Positions 49,691-59,873 of a DNA stretch of 64,000 nt are shown in pieces; the stretch's first letter is position 1, and each line of letters starts with the position of its first letter. Position numbers and translations under genes: made by a program. The DNA lies in contig JAMCWJ010000101.1 in the NCBI GenBank assembly GCA_023475105.1, positions 1 to 64,000 on the forward strand, read 5' to 3'. The DNA is from Nitrospirota bacterium. GTDB lineage: Bacteria; Nitrospirota; Thermodesulfovibrionia; Thermodesulfovibrionales; UBA9159. The notes beneath the pieces are model-generated. The model did not search any database. It worked only from the letters and a program-made list of their open reading frames with translations, and was not told the origin of the DNA.

Positions 49691-49919
49691 GTATCAATAT
49701 TACCTTTTCCGGACGGGAATCTCAATGGCCCGGGACGGAAATCAGCTGTCCTGTTCTATCCCTCACGTACACGCAACGGTCTTGTCGCTTCGTCGCTGCA
49801 GGCGACCGGGAGGAGAGCGGCAATCCGGCTGAAAAATCCGATCGCTTCATCGTACTCATTCGCCGCAATAACAGCGTAGGTCTTCGGGGCCAAGCGATAA
49901 CGGCAGGAAGGCAGGCAAG

Positions 49920-51392
49920 CTACCGGAAGAGCATCTCCATCTGCTCGAAGTGCTCTCCGGGGAAGCCGATGGGGTAATCGTTGTCGAAGCAGGCGGTGCA
50001 GAAATCCCCGGAATCGGGCACGATCTTCTTCAGGCCCTCGAGGCTCAGGTACGCGAGGGTATCGGCGGTGATGTACTTCTTTATCTCCTCCACCATGTGG
50101 GAGAACGCGATCAGTTCCTGCCGGGTGGGGGTATCGATGCCATAAAAACAGGGGGCGATAGTCGGGGGCGAACTGATCCTCACGTGCACCTCCCTGGCGC
50201 CGCCCACCTCACGGATCATCTTGACGATCTTCTTGCTCGTCGTCCCTCTCACGATCGAGTCGTCCACGACGACGACCCTTTTGCCTTCGAGGAGCTTCTT
50301 CACGGGATTGAGCTTGATCTTTACTCCGAAATGGCGGATGCTCTGCTTCGGCTCGATAAAGGTCCTTCCGACGTAGTGGTTTCTTATCAGGCCGAAGTCG
50401 AAATGAATCCCGCTTTCTTCGGAGAACCCTATCGCAGCCGGCACACCCGAGTCGGGAACAGGGATGACGATGTCCGCGTCCACCGGAAGCTCCCGTGCGA
50501 GCTGACGGCCGAACTCCTTCCTCACTTCATTCACATTCCGATAGCCGAAGATAGAGCTGTCGGGGCGCGAGAAGTAGATGAACTCGAAGACGCAGTGCGC
50601 CCTCCTGCCGTTTGAGAAGACCCGCACCGACCTCAGTCCCTTCTCGTTGATGATCAGCATCTCCCCGGGTTCGACGTCCCGGACGTATTCGGCGTTGATC
50701 AGGTCGAGGGCGCACGTCTCCGAGGCGACGACGTAGGCGCCGTCGACCTTGCCGAGGCAGAGGGGTCTCACGCCGTGGGGGTCCCTCACCGCGATAAGCT
50801 CCTTCTCCCTGAGTATCAGGAGGCTGTATGCGCCGCTCACCCTGTTCAGCGCCTGGATTATCCTGTCGTACGGGTCGTCTCCCTTTGCGTGCGCAATGAG
50901 ATGCACGACCACCTCGCTGTCCGAGGTCGACTGGAATATCGCCCCCTCGTCCTCAAGCTCCGCTCTCAGTTCCGCCGCGTTCACGAGGTTGCCGTTGTGC
51001 GCAAGGGCGAGAGAGCCGAGGGCAAAGTTCGCAACGATCGGCTGGACGTTCTTCAGCACGCTGCTTCCCGCCGTAGAATAACGGTTGTGGCCGATCGCCA
51101 GATATCCGGGCAGCCGCTTCAGCCTCTTTTCCGTGAAGATGTCGGCGACCAGTCCCATCGACTTTTCTATGAAGAGCTGCTTGCCGTCGGAGGAACAGAT
51201 CCCCGCCCCTTCCTGGCCCCGGTGCTGAAGCGCATAAAGCCCGAGATAGGTCAGATTGGAGGCCTCTGGATGGTCGAATGCCCCGAATACGCCGCACTCC
51301 TCATGGATGTCATGAAACAGAGAGGAGGCGGGAATGGAGCAGCGGGGACGCCGCGTCTTTCCGCACGCTGTGTGTGCGTCTCTTCTTTTCAT
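49920..51392 (-). CDS. purF: Amidophosphoribosyltransferase
   Basis: A 490-residue PurF that commits PRPP and glutamine to purine synthesis. The nucleophile Cys is in [12 protein letters not shown] at residue 33, after an unusually long propeptide (about 32 residues against about 10 in B. subtilis). The PRPP loop is [14 protein letters not shown]. The cysteines of the B. subtilis-type [4Fe-4S] enzyme are present ([16 protein letters not shown]), so this is probably an oxygen-sensitive cluster enzyme. Its start overlaps the stop of the exonuclease gene. Confidence 0.94.
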   Translation of the reverse strand: MKRRDAHTACGKTRRPRCSIPASSLFHDIHEECGVFGAFDHPEASNLTYLGLYALQHRGQEGAGICSSDGKQLFIEKSMGLVADIFTEKRLKRLPGYLAIGHNRYSTAGSSVLKNVQPIVANFALGSLALAHNGNLVNAAELRAELEDEGAIFQSTSDSEVVVHLIAHAKGDDPYDRIIQALNRVSGAYSLLILREKELIAVRDPHGVRPLCLGKVDGAYVVASETCALDLINAEYVRDVEPGEMLIINEKGLRSVRVFSNGRRAHCVFEFIYFSRPDSSIFGYRNVNEVRKEFGRQLARELPVDADIVIPVPDSGVPAAIGFSEESGIHFDFGLIRNHYVGRTFIEPKQSIRHFGVKIKLNPVKKLLEGKRVVVVDDSIVRGTTSKKIVKMIREVGGAREVHVRISSPPTIAPCFYGIDTPTRQELIAFSHMVEEIKKYITADTLAYLSLEGLKKIVPDSGDFCTACFDNDYPIGFPGEHFEQMEMLFR

Positions 51393-52072
51393 CTGCTTTC
51401 GAACGACATTCTTATGTAGTTCTCCCAGTACGAAAGGAGCTCCGCCGTTGCCCTGAGATCTCCCACGCAGTATCGTGCAATATCGACATACCTCCCGGAC
51501 TGGAAAAGGGACTTGACTTCATACCCGGTGATGCCTTCCGATTTCGGACTTTTTATGCCGAAGGTCCTGCACCACATGTCCAGGCTGAACTTTCTCCTCG
51601 AGGCCCCGAAAAACGTCAGCTGGTCGAGAAGATCGATGTGAGAACCATTGTACCTGTTCGGCATAAGGTCCCTGGAGGGCCTTATCTTGTGCACCGCAGA
51701 CCGTACCAGGATGAACGGACAGTCAAAGGACCTCCCGTTGAACGTGACGATCTGATCGTAGCCTTTCACCGTGTCCCAGAACTTCCGGAGTATCTCCTTT
51801 TCCGTACCCGGCTGAAAGGAGATGCCTTCCTCTTCGAAGGGCAGCTGCAGATCACCGGGAGTCTGGAAAAACACCGCGCCCTTTCCGGTGTCGGGATTGA
51901 GCAAGCCGATCGCCACGACCTCTCCGGTGAGCGGATAAAAAGAAAGGCTTTCCTTCACCTCCCTGATCTCCTCTTCAGTGCCGGCCCATCTCAGGAGATA
52001 GTCCTGGGCCTCCTTGTCCAGGGAGTTGAAATCCTTGCCTACCGTTTCGATATCGACGACAATCCTCGCCAT
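51389..52072 (-). CDS. RNase H-fold 3'-5' exonuclease (PolB exonuclease/YprB-like)
   Basis: 227 residues with the three DnaQ-type motifs: Exo[12 protein letters not shown], Exo[20 protein letters not shown], and ExoIII region [16 protein letters not shown]. These stand-alone exonucleases resemble the exonuclease domain of family B polymerases; DNA or RNA preference is not known. It is translationally coupled to purF. Confidence 0.85.
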   Translation of the reverse strand: MARIVVDIETVGKDFNSLDKEAQDYLLRWAGTEEEIREVKESLSFYPLTGEVVAIGLLNPDTGKGAVFFQTPGDLQLPFEEEGISFQPGTEKEILRKFWDTVKGYDQIVTFNGRSFDCPFILVRSAVHKIRPSRDLMPNRYNGSHIDLLDQLTFFGASRRKFSLDMWCRTFGIKSPKSEGITGYEVKSLFQSGRYVDIARYCVGDLRATAELLSYWENYIRMSFESR

Positions 52073-52205
52073 CCCCGCAGTTCAACCAGACGCGATGGGC
52101 AACGCGTGACGGGGCCCCGACACATATCCCTGGTCCGTGGCCCGTATCTCACGTTTCATTTCACGCCTTCAGTTCGTGGCTCGTCACGCGCAACGCGTTC
52201 CGGCG

Positions 52206-53516
52206 TTACGATGCCTTCGGCAGCTCCTTGAAGACCCGCCAGGTCTTCAGAAGGTCGATCGCCCTTTGGAGCTGGACATCGTCTTTTTCAGAAACCTCCA
52301 GGGGCGCCGCAGCCTCTTCTTCAGGCCCGACCTTCTCTTCCTTCTGGTCGTTCTTCAGATGCCTATCGAGGTCCTTCTCCCGTACGACGGTGTGCTCCTT
52401 TGTACCGTCCTTTGGCTCGATCTTCGCGACGATATCAGGCGTGATACCCATGGACTGTATGGACGTGCCGCTCGGTGTGTAGTATCGCGCCGTCGTCAGT
52501 CTGAGGCCCGACCCGTCGGTCAGGGGGATGACGCTCTGGACGGAACCTTTACCGAAGGTCTGAACCCCCAGAACAACGGCCCTGTGCCAGTCTTTGAGCG
52601 CTCCTGCGACTATTTCGGACGCACTGGCGCTGCCCTGGTTCACAAGCACGACCATCGTGACTTTGTCATAGGAGGGACGACTTCCGCCCGTCTTATACTC
52701 GGACTTTTCACCCGCCCTGTCCTTTATGTAGACGACGAGTTTGCCCTCCGGGAGAAACTGGCTCGCCACATCGACGGCGCTGTTCAGAAGCCCGCCGGGA
52801 TTGTTTCTGAGATCGAGGACCATGGAATTCATCTTTCCTTCCTGCAGTTTCGAGAGGGCATCGGCGAGGTCGGCGGCGGTCTGCTCCTGGAACTGCGTAA
52901 TCTTCACATACCCGATCCCGTCCGCGAGCATCTTGGACTTCACACTCTTTATCTTTATGATGTCCCTCACTATGGTGAAGTCCTTCGGCTCCTTCCAGCC
53001 TTCCCTCGCTATCATGATCTTCACCGACGTCCCCTTCGGTCCCCGCATCTTGCTCACCGCATCCTGAAGGCTCATGTCCCTCGTGATCTCGTCATTGATC
53101 TTGATGATCTTGTCCCCGGCCTTTATTCCGGCTTTGTATGCGGGCGTATCCTCGATAGGGGCGATCACGGTAAGCATGCTGTCCTTAACGCCTATCTGTA
53201 TGCCGAGGCCGCCGAACTCACCCTTTGTGTCGACCTGCATTTCCTTATACGCCTCGGGCGTCATGAACGCGGAATGGGGGTCGAGGGAATTCAGCATCCC
53301 CTTGATCGCGCCGTACACGAGGTTCTTGGTCTTCACGTCTTCCACGTAGTTCCTCTTTATGATAGACAGGGCCTCCGTAAAGATCCGTATATTTTCGTAC
53401 CCTTCCACCTCGGCATCCACGAGGCCCACCGACCATCTTCCCACAACAATGCCCGTGACGGCTACCGTAAGAATCAGGGTCCAGGCGATGAACAGTTTCT
53501 TGTTCTTCAGCAACAT
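52206..53516 (-). CDS. C-terminal processing protease (S41 family)
   Basis: 436 residues: N-terminal signal or anchor (LFIAWTLILTVAVTGIVVGR), PDZ domain (GGLGIQIGVKDSMLTVIAPI and following), and the S41 core with the Ser in VLVNQGSASASEIVAGALKD and Lys in GVQTFGKGSVQSVIPL. Ctp proteases trim periplasmic proteins, including cell-wall hydrolases. The ATG at 53516 follows GGAGG; a start at 53549 would overlap envC. It is the last gene of an ftsEX-envC-ctp operon. Confidence 0.92.
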   Translation of the reverse strand: MLLKNKKLFIAWTLILTVAVTGIVVGRWSVGLVDAEVEGYENIRIFTEALSIIKRNYVEDVKTKNLVYGAIKGMLNSLDPHSAFMTPEAYKEMQVDTKGEFGGLGIQIGVKDSMLTVIAPIEDTPAYKAGIKAGDKIIKINDEITRDMSLQDAVSKMRGPKGTSVKIMIAREGWKEPKDFTIVRDIIKIKSVKSKMLADGIGYVKITQFQEQTAADLADALSKLQEGKMNSMVLDLRNNPGGLLNSAVDVASQFLPEGKLVVYIKDRAGEKSEYKTGGSRPSYDKVTMVVLVNQGSASASEIVAGALKDWHRAVVLGVQTFGKGSVQSVIPLTDGSGLRLTTARYYTPSGTSIQSMGITPDIVAKIEPKDGTKEHTVVREKDLDRHLKNDQKEEKVGPEEEAAAPLEVSEKDDVQLQRAIDLLKTWRVFKELPKAS

Positions 53517-53530
53517 CTTCAAACCTCCGT

Positions 53531-54721
53531 CTATTTTCTCTTCAACCATTGCATAGGATCGAGAGGTTTTCCTTTATACCTCACTTCAAAATAAAGGGAT
53601 GGGGCATTCAGGATCCCGGACTCTCCTACCTTGCCAATGACATCTTTAGCTTTTATTATATCTCCAACCTTTAAAAAAGTCTCTGAGAGATTTCCGTACA
53701 GCGTATGGTACCCCTCTCCGTGGTTGACAATCACGAGGTTGCCATACCCTTTGAACCAGTCCGCAAACACGACCTTTCCCCCGTATACCGCCTTCACCGC
53801 GCTGTCCCCGGTCTTGATATAAATGCCGTTCCTGAAAACGGGGGTGTTGAATTTTGGGTCCCTCTGGCTGCCGTAGGGTACGGCGACGCTGCCGTTCACC
53901 GGCCAGGTGAGCCCCCCCCTGAGCTCGGGAAAGCCCTTGCCCACGTAAGTATCTTTTTCGTCGAGTTTCCTGATGACCTCCAAAAGCCTCTTCGAGGCCT
54001 CCTTCAGTTCCCTGACCAGTTTTTCATGACTCGATTTTTCTCTCCTCACCGATGCCAGGAGTGTTTCCTTTTCCCGCCTTTTCTCCGCCATGGCCGCCTC
54101 GGTCAGCCTGATCCTTTCCGCGCCTTTCTTCAACTCTGCGGTGAGGGACTTGAGCTGTTTCTCCTTGTCATCGAGTTTTCCAAGGTTCCGGGCGTATTCC
54201 TCCATCACCTTTCTCTCAGCCAGGGAAATAATCTCGAGGTACCGCCATCTCCTCATGAACTCGGCCATGTCGTCCGCTCCGGCCAGCAGCTGTACCATCT
54301 CCCCTGACTGTCCGTATCTCTGCATGGCCCTGAGCCTTACCTTCATCCATCTCTTTCTCTTGTCGAGCTCCCCTCTGGTGAGGGCTATTTCTTTTTCGAC
54401 CCTTCCGATCTCCGACTCCGTCCGCCCGAGACGCCTCCGCTGTTTTCTCAGGTCCGCTTCGGTCTCTTCGAGTCTTTTGGTCACACTCTCGAGGTCTTCA
54501 AGGACGGAACGTTCACGTCTCTTCGCCTGTTCGAGTTTGTCTTTATGACTCTGCATTTCCTTCTGGATGCGCCGGTACTGTTCCTTCGGGTTTTCGGCGG
54601 AGACCGCCTCCGGCAGGGTAAGCAGGGAAAGCGCCACACAGGAAACGAGGAGCAGAAAAAAGACAGCGGACGTTCCTCTTCCCTCAGGGGACGCGATGAG
54701 TCTGCATCTCAACACGCGCAT
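53531..54721 (-). CDS. EnvC-like murein hydrolase activator, degenerate M23 domain
   Basis: 396 residues: signal peptide (FFLLLVSCVALSLLTLPEAV), a long coiled coil (about residues 45-265), and a C-terminal LytM/M23 fold (about 280-396). The zinc ligands are not conserved: the usual H-x3-D is replaced around NGIYIKTGDS, and H-x-H appears as LYFEVR. As in E. coli EnvC, it is therefore an activator of amidases and not a hydrolase itself. Position after ftsX supports an FtsEX-EnvC division module. Confidence 0.9.
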   Translation of the reverse strand: MRVLRCRLIASPEGRGTSAVFFLLLVSCVALSLLTLPEAVSAENPKEQYRRIQKEMQSHKDKLEQAKRRERSVLEDLESVTKRLEETEADLRKQRRRLGRTESEIGRVEKEIALTRGELDKRKRWMKVRLRAMQRYGQSGEMVQLLAGADDMAEFMRRWRYLEIISLAERKVMEEYARNLGKLDDKEKQLKSLTAELKKGAERIRLTEAAMAEKRREKETLLASVRREKSSHEKLVRELKEASKRLLEVIRKLDEKDTYVGKGFPELRGGLTWPVNGSVAVPYGSQRDPKFNTPVFRNGIYIKTGDSAVKAVYGGKVVFADWFKGYGNLVIVNHGEGYHTLYGNLSETFLKVGDIIKAKDVIGKVGESGILNAPSLYFEVRYKGKPLDPMQWLKRK

Positions 54722-54730
54722 TTCGAATCG

Positions 54731-55603
54731 CTATTCAAACCGTATCCTTCCCAGGGCGATAAGCGACCCCGTCACGCCGAGGAAGAGGCCGACTGCCGGC
54801 AGGAGCAGGAACATGTCGAAGGGGAAGACCACCGTCTTCATCAAAGGCACCGTGGCGCTCAGTTTGGAGAACACGCTGAAATAAAAGGCAAGGGCTATGG
54901 CGAAACTCAGGATGCCTCCTGCCATGCCGATCACGCTTCCCTCTATCACAAAAGGGGTCCTGATAAAAGTCTTCGTGGCGCCGAGCAGCTTTAGCGTCTC
55001 TATCTCTTCCTTCCTGCGATAAAAGAGGATCTTCACGGTGCTGTAACAGATAAAGATTACCCCTGAGATCATCACCGTCATCAGGATCAGTCCAATCGTC
55101 TCCATGCCGGTCCTGACGGAGTCGATCGAAAGGAGGAATTTCTCTCCGTACTGCACGTCATCGATACCGTTCATCTTCCGCAGGGAGCCTGCCAGCTCCT
55201 TCACCTTCTCGGGCCCGACAGCCTCTCTTTTCAGGGACACGGGGAAAAGGGTGTTCAACGGGTTTTCATCAAGGCCACCGACGATGTACTCGGCATCCTT
55301 CAGGGACTGTTTCAGCTCCCTGAGCGCTTCGTCCTTGGATATGTACGTCACCTTTTCGACCGGACCGCTCGCCTTTATCGAGGCCACGATCTTCTGTATT
55401 TCGTTTTCCGCAAGACCGTCTTTGAGGTAAGCGACGATAAAGAATTTCTCGGGAAGTGTCCTCGTGAAAAGACCTACGTTATACAGGGACGAAAAGACGA
55501 GGGAGATGACGAGCAGCCCCATCGCAATGGTCAGCATCGACAGGAGGTTGATCCACTTCTCGCGCCAAAGACTCTGCAACGCGATCTTCAGCGGATACGG
55601 CAT
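54731..55603 (-). CDS. ftsX: Cell division ABC transporter membrane protein FtsX
   Basis: 290 residues with four transmembrane segments: one near the N-terminus (LLSMLTIAMGLLVISLVFSS), a periplasmic loop with the EnvC-binding region, then three C-terminal helices (IGLILMTVMISGVIFICYST, AGGILSFAIALAFYFSVFSK, LLLPAVGLFLGVTGSLIALG). The ATG at 55603 gives MPYPLKIALQSLWREKWINL, the usual start. It follows ftsE by 4 bp. Confidence 0.93.
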   Translation of the reverse strand: MPYPLKIALQSLWREKWINLLSMLTIAMGLLVISLVFSSLYNVGLFTRTLPEKFFIVAYLKDGLAENEIQKIVASIKASGPVEKVTYISKDEALRELKQSLKDAEYIVGGLDENPLNTLFPVSLKREAVGPEKVKELAGSLRKMNGIDDVQYGEKFLLSIDSVRTGMETIGLILMTVMISGVIFICYSTVKILFYRRKEEIETLKLLGATKTFIRTPFVIEGSVIGMAGGILSFAIALAFYFSVFSKLSATVPLMKTVVFPFDMFLLLPAVGLFLGVTGSLIALGRIRFE

Positions 55604-55607
55604 GGTG

Positions 55608-56270
55608 TCATCCTCTCTCTTCGCTCGCGACGGCCGCGTTGTCGAGCCTGAACACCCTTTTCCCCGTGTCCCTGAAAAGCTCCCTGTTATGGGTGGCGAT
55701 GACGATCGTCGTCCCCCGTGCATTGATCTCTTTGAATATCCTCATGATCCCGGCCGCAGTGTCCGGGTCGAGATTCCCCGTCGGTTCGTCGGCAAGCACG
55801 ATGATCGGGTCTCCCACGACCGCCCTGGCGATCACGACCCTCTGCTGTTCTCCTCCGGACAGGGCCGGGGGAAAGCTGTCCGTTTTATGTCTCAGGTTCA
55901 CCATTTTGAGGGCATCGAGGACATGGGCCTTGACCTCCCGCTCCGGTACCTTCCTTACTCTGAGGGCCAGGGCCACGTTGTCATAGACGTTCCTGTTTCC
56001 GAGGAGCCTGAAGTCCTGGAATACGATCCCGATATTCCTCCTCAGCGAGGGGATGTTTGAGCCGTTACGCCTGTCGGACTGCCACTCGTCGACGGTGACG
56101 CGTCCGGTATCGGGGAATTCGGCTGCGTAGATAAGCTTGAGGAGAGTGCTCTTTCCGGCGCCGCTCGGCCCGGTGACAAAGATCGTCTCCCCTCTCCCGA
56201 CAGAGAGAGTTATGTTCCGGAGGGCCGTTGTCGTGTCGTAGTATTTCGATACCCCTTCAAAGGTGATCAT
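55608..56270 (-). CDS. ftsE: Cell division ATP-binding protein FtsE
   Basis: 220 residues: MITFEGVSKYYDTTTALRNI, Walker A VTGPSGAGKSTLLKLIYAAE, signature LSGGEQQRVVIARAVV, Walker B IIVLADEPTGNLD. With FtsX it transmits ATP-driven signals to periplasmic amidase activators at the septum. The ATG at 56270 overlaps the transketolase gene end. Confidence 0.94.
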   Translation of the reverse strand: MITFEGVSKYYDTTTALRNITLSVGRGETIFVTGPSGAGKSTLLKLIYAAEFPDTGRVTVDEWQSDRRNGSNIPSLRRNIGIVFQDFRLLGNRNVYDNVALALRVRKVPEREVKAHVLDALKMVNLRHKTDSFPPALSGGEQQRVVIARAVVGDPIIVLADEPTGNLDPDTAAGIMRIFKEINARGTTIVIATHNRELFRDTGKRVFRLDNAAVASEERG

Positions 56271-57232
56271 AGGTATGTCTTGACTGTCTTCACGATCTCT
56301 TCCGCGGTCAGGCCGTAAAGCTTCATCAATTCGTCCGGCTTGCCCGAACGTCCGAAGGTATCCCTGACCCCGATCCTCTTCACTATCGCCGGATGCGCGT
56401 CCGCAAGGACCTCGCATACCGCGCTCCCCAGTCCTCCCAGTATAGAATGTTCTTCCGCGGTCACAATGAGCCGCGACGCCTCGGCTGTCCTGAGCAAAGT
56501 CTCCTCGTCGAGGGGTTTGATCGTCGACATATTCACGACCCCGACATCGAGTCCCTCGGCCTTCAGCTGCTGCTGCGCCTCGAGCGCCACGGATACCATG
56601 ATGCCCGCAGCGATGATATTTGCGTCTTTTCCCCTGTGAAAGGTATATCCCCGCCCCATCCGGAACCGGTAGTCTTCCGGCATGATAGCGGGTACCTTCG
56701 CCCGTCCGAGCCTCACGTACACGGGTCCGTCATACTCGGCGACCGCATGGATCACCTGCCCCGTTTCCGTTCCGTCGGCAGGGACGATCACGGTCATCCC
56801 CGGGAGGACCCTCATCAACGCCACGTCCATGAGGGCCTGATGCGACGCGCCGTCTTCCCCCACCGTGATGCCGCTGTGCGTTGCAACGAGTTTTACGTTC
56901 AGGTGAGAATAGCAGACGCTCTGTCTTATCTGCTCCCACGCCCTTCCCGTTTCGAATATGGCAAAGGTCGATGCAAACGGGACTTTGCCCGCCAGGGAGA
57001 GCCCTCCCGCAGTCCCGACCAGGTCCTGCTCGGAGATGCCGATGTTGAAGAATCTCTCAGGAAAGGTCTTGGCGAATTTCGCAGTCTTTGTAGAACCCGA
57101 CAGGTCCGCATCGAGTACGACCACATCTTCCCTTTTCCCGCCGAGCTCGAGCAGAGCCGACCCGTATGCGTCCCTCGTCGCCACGGCCTTCGGTTTTCCT
57201 TCAGATACGTGCGGATCTTTTCTCTCTCCCAT
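56267..57232 (-). CDS. Transketolase, C-terminal subunit
   Basis: 321 residues with the pyrimidine-binding and C-terminal domains of transketolase (RDAYGSALLELGGKREDVVV, catalytic Glu region NIGISEQDLVGTAGGLSLAG, THSGITVGEDGASHQALMDV). In many thermophiles and anaerobes transketolase is split in two, as here; the N-terminal half is encoded directly upstream with overlapping stop and start (TAATG). Together they transfer two-carbon ketol units in the pentose phosphate pathway. Confidence 0.93.
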   Translation of the reverse strand: MGERKDPHVSEGKPKAVATRDAYGSALLELGGKREDVVVLDADLSGSTKTAKFAKTFPERFFNIGISEQDLVGTAGGLSLAGKVPFASTFAIFETGRAWEQIRQSVCYSHLNVKLVATHSGITVGEDGASHQALMDVALMRVLPGMTVIVPADGTETGQVIHAVAEYDGPVYVRLGRAKVPAIMPEDYRFRMGRGYTFHRGKDANIIAAGIMVSVALEAQQQLKAEGLDVGVVNMSTIKPLDEETLLRTAEASRLIVTAEEHSILGGLGSAVCEVLADAHPAIVKRIGVRDTFGRSGKPDELMKLYGLTAEEIVKTVKTYL

Positions 57233-58065
57233 TATGCCAGCTCCTTCAGCGCCTTTTCCTCCTCTTCCTTCGTAGGCGCCATGCCGTGATACTCCGCCTT
57301 CCCTTCGAAGAAAGAGACCCCTTTGCCCTTCACGGTCCTCGCCACGATGACCGAGGGCTTGCCTTTCACACGCTCTGCTTCGTCCAGCGCGGCTATGATC
57401 TGTTCCATGTCGTGGCCGTCGATATCAAACACGTTCCAGCCGAAAGCCTTCCATTTGTCGGTGACCGGCTCGATCTTCATGACATCGCAGCAAAAGCCGT
57501 CTATCTGCAGTCCATTGTTGTCCACTATGGCGCACAGATTGTCCAGACAGTAATGGGCAGCGGTCATCGCCGCCTCCCATACCTGTCCCTCCTGCAGCTC
57601 ACCGTCCCCCAGGAGACAGTATACCCGGGAGTCGAGGCCGTCCATCCTCAGTCCCAAAGCGACACCGTTTGCGATCGACAACCCCTGGCCGAGAGAGCCC
57701 GTCGAAACCTCGATCCCCTGGAGCATCTTGGAACTCGGATGTCCCTGAAGAACGCTGTCGACCTTCCTGAGAGTCCTCAGAAGAGTCCTGTCGAAATACC
57801 CGCTCAGGGCGAGCACGGCATAGAGCAGCGGCGCAGCATGGCCCTTCGAGAGGATGAAGCGGTCCCGTTCTTTCCAGAGGGGGTCCTCCGGCCGGTGCCT
57901 CATCTTATAAAAGTAAAGCACCGTGACGATGTCCGCTGCAGAAAGGGACCCTCCCGTGTGGCCCGACTCCGCTTCCGTCAGCATGCGTATTATCTCCCGC
58001 CTCACCTCTTTTGCACGGAGCGATAATGCGCCCGCATTTTTCACAACCGTCGCTGCCTTCATCAT
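57232..58065 (-). CDS. Transketolase, N-terminal subunit
   Basis: 277 residues carrying the thiamine diphosphate domain: SGHTGGSLSAADIVTVLYFY, KGHAAPLLYAVLALSGYF, STGSLGQGLSIANGVALGLR, and GDGELQEGQVWEAAM with the Mg/ThDP loop continuing to IVDNNGLQIDG. Its ATGATG start overlaps the stop of the preceding hypothetical gene. It is the other half of the split transketolase. Confidence 0.93.
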   Translation of the reverse strand: MMKAATVVKNAGALSLRAKEVRREIIRMLTEAESGHTGGSLSAADIVTVLYFYKMRHRPEDPLWKERDRFILSKGHAAPLLYAVLALSGYFDRTLLRTLRKVDSVLQGHPSSKMLQGIEVSTGSLGQGLSIANGVALGLRMDGLDSRVYCLLGDGELQEGQVWEAAMTAAHYCLDNLCAIVDNNGLQIDGFCCDVMKIEPVTDKWKAFGWNVFDIDGHDMEQIIAALDEAERVKGKPSVIVARTVKGKGVSFFEGKAEYHGMAPTKEEEEKALKELA

Positions 58066-58463
58066 CTGTTTCCCTTCTTCGAGATATGTTCGAGCAGAAT
58101 CTCATCGAGACTCTTCTTTAGCCCCTTTGCGCGGGGGCCTTCCTTCCTTTCAGGCTCTTCCGCCCCCTGCTGCCCCGGCAGGATGCCGGCTTCGCGACCG
58201 CTTTTCACCTGTTCGACGCCGAATTTGCCGGTGATGAGCCCCCTGATCATTTCACGGTGCTGGCGCTTCATGAGATCCCTGACCCGCTCTTTGAAATCAG
58301 CGCTTCCGACGAGATGGGCATATTCGGTCTTGATCGAACGCAGGATTGCGCCCCGGAGATAGAGGAGGGTCATTATGTAGGGATTGCCGGGACCGCTGTC
58401 CTCGGTCTGAACATGGTACATTTTCCCCTTGTACGGCACATTCGTATTGTAACCGATAAGCAT
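58062..58463 (-). CDS. Conserved hypothetical protein
   Basis: 133 residues. The N-terminal half (NTNVPYKGKMYHVQTEDSGP, NPYIMTLLYLRGAILRSIKT) matches a small family of unknown function seen in Nitrospirota and Myxococcota-type genomes; the C-terminal half is charged and low-complexity (EEPERKEGPRAKGLKKSL). It heads the transketolase-ftsEX operon. I cannot name a function. Confidence 0.75.
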   Translation of the reverse strand: MLIGYNTNVPYKGKMYHVQTEDSGPGNPYIMTLLYLRGAILRSIKTEYAHLVGSADFKERVRDLMKRQHREMIRGLITGKFGVEQVKSGREAGILPGQQGAEEPERKEGPRAKGLKKSLDEILLEHISKKGNR

Positions 58464-58590
58464 TCTTACCGCATCCTCGCCCCGAAATTCTACTGCCGCG
58501 ATTCTGCGGAGTATTATATACTCGATGCGCGCAGAGATACAAGTGAGGCAGCAACACCCAAATCCGCCGTGACTCCGTTTCTAAGAGGGG

Positions 58591-59169
58591 TCAATGTGCA
58601 CGTTCATACCGTTCCATAACAAAAAACATCGTGCCCGCAAGAGCAGATACCAGAGCGAGAACGATCCAGTGATTGATTCCGAGCAGCACCGGCAGGGTAA
58701 CATCACCCATCGGCGAAAACAGATAGAAGTTTTCGACGAAGGGATAGAGGAGCGCGAAAAGGAAAGAGCCTGCTCCTATCCCGGCCATGGCGATCAGGGC
58801 ATCGAGCCTTCCCTCCGCAAAACCTGTCATTGCGGTTCCCGGACAATACCCGCTCAACACAAATCCCGCGCCGAACAGGAGTCCTCCCACGATCTGAGGC
58901 CAGAAGAAAGTCGGGACGATCCAGACCCTGCTCATGTCCAGAAGTTTCAGGTCCGACAGCAGGTACAAACCGAGGGCCGCGACAACGATCGCGGTAAACA
59001 TCACCTTCGGCACGGTAAAATCCGTCAGATAAAAGACCCCGGTGAGTTTGTGGGGATTGCCCAGGCCGCCTCTTTCGAGGAAAAACCCGAAGAAAAACCC
59101 TATCGCAACCGCTACGAGAAGGCTGATTCCTTCACCGAATAGGCCGTATTCGTATAAGGGTGATCTCAT
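58591..59169 (-). CDS. YeeE/YedE-family sulfur transport protein, second subunit
   Basis: 192 residues with the YeeE/YedE (DUF395) pattern: GFFFGFFLERGGLGNPHKLT and GAGFVLSGYCPGTAMTGFAE with the Gly-Tyr-Cys motif. E. coli YeeE takes up thiosulfate. The ATG at 59169 sits 8 bp after AGGAGG and overlaps the stop of the first subunit gene. In this lineage two half-size proteins replace one long protein. Confidence 0.87.
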   Translation of the reverse strand: MRSPLYEYGLFGEGISLLVAVAIGFFFGFFLERGGLGNPHKLTGVFYLTDFTVPKVMFTAIVVAALGLYLLSDLKLLDMSRVWIVPTFFWPQIVGGLLFGAGFVLSGYCPGTAMTGFAEGRLDALIAMAGIGAGSFLFALLYPFVENFYLFSPMGDVTLPVLLGINHWIVLALVSALAGTMFFVMERYERAH

Positions 59170-59675
59170 TGCCATAACCTCCTGAAGAACGCCGCCAACA
59201 CGAAGCCGCTCGCGAACATCGAGATGACGAATATCCAGCCTGCTATCGCCAACTGCGCCCCTCCCGACAGTGCAACGCCGCTGGTGCATCCCCGTGCAAG
59301 CCGGCTCGCGAAACCGATCGCCATTCCTCCCCCGAAAGCGGTGAAGAGTCTCGCCGTATTTCCGATCGACTTGCCTTTGTCGAATCTGATCCGGAAGTTT
59401 CCGCCGGCAAGGGCGCCGGCAAGGGCACCGGCAAAAAGACCTATCATTTCGAAGACGATCCAATCCCTCAGGGGCGATTCCAGGCTCAGGTATCTCGAAA
59501 AGTACTTCAGGGTTCCGGCATACTCAGGGGCGATTCCTTTCGCCGCGACCGCCGCAGTCACGGAGAATGCACTCGAAGCGCCGAGCCCCTTCCCCATGAC
59601 GTAAAAGGCTGCGAGCAGGGTCAGACCAAGACCTGCTCCTGCGATATAAGGAGACCAGTAATTATTCCTTTCCAT
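59166..59675 (-). CDS. YeeE/YedE-family sulfur transport protein, first subunit
   Basis: 169 residues: IAGAGLGLTLLAAFYVMGKG near the start and GGGMAIGFASRLARGCTSGV, whose RGCTSG carries the conserved Cys of the family. The ATG at 59675 follows CAGGAGG. It is coupled to the second subunit gene. With DsrE2 and TusA nearby, it may import a sulfur species for relay in the cytoplasm. Confidence 0.87.
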   Translation of the reverse strand: MERNNYWSPYIAGAGLGLTLLAAFYVMGKGLGASSAFSVTAAVAAKGIAPEYAGTLKYFSRYLSLESPLRDWIVFEMIGLFAGALAGALAGGNFRIRFDKGKSIGNTARLFTAFGGGMAIGFASRLARGCTSGVALSGGAQLAIAGWIFVISMFASGFVLAAFFRRLWQ

Positions 59676-59845
59676 GGCTGCCTCCTGATCACTGAAACTC
59701 TTATTGTTTCTGAGATGCACTATTGCGCACCTGCCTTCCTATGAAATTATAGCACTCTTTGACTCCATAAAACAATTTTATCACCAAAAGGAAGAGATAC
59801 GAAGAGAAACAGGGATAAAACGAACGCAGGGAAAGGGATTATTAA

Positions 59846-59864
59846 GGGGGGGGGACACCCCCCC
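59846..59864 (-). terminator. G/C-run hairpin after the FadL gene
   Basis: A run of G, three bases, a run of seven C gives a 7-bp GC-only stem just after the FadL stop; TTAATAATC follows on the minus strand. It may terminate that transcript. Confidence 0.4.
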
Positions 59865-59873
59865 AAGAAAAGC

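Noticed and set aside
52073-52205. GC-rich stretch with CGTAACGC/GTGACG-like pieces as a repeat element
   Set aside because: Some heptamer-like pieces recur (compare 3860 and 63271), but no unit or boundary could be defined by eye.
52137-53594. 485-codon plus-strand ORF opposite the C-terminal protease gene
   Set aside because: Antisense shadow; the protease on the other strand has PDZ and Ser/Lys motifs.
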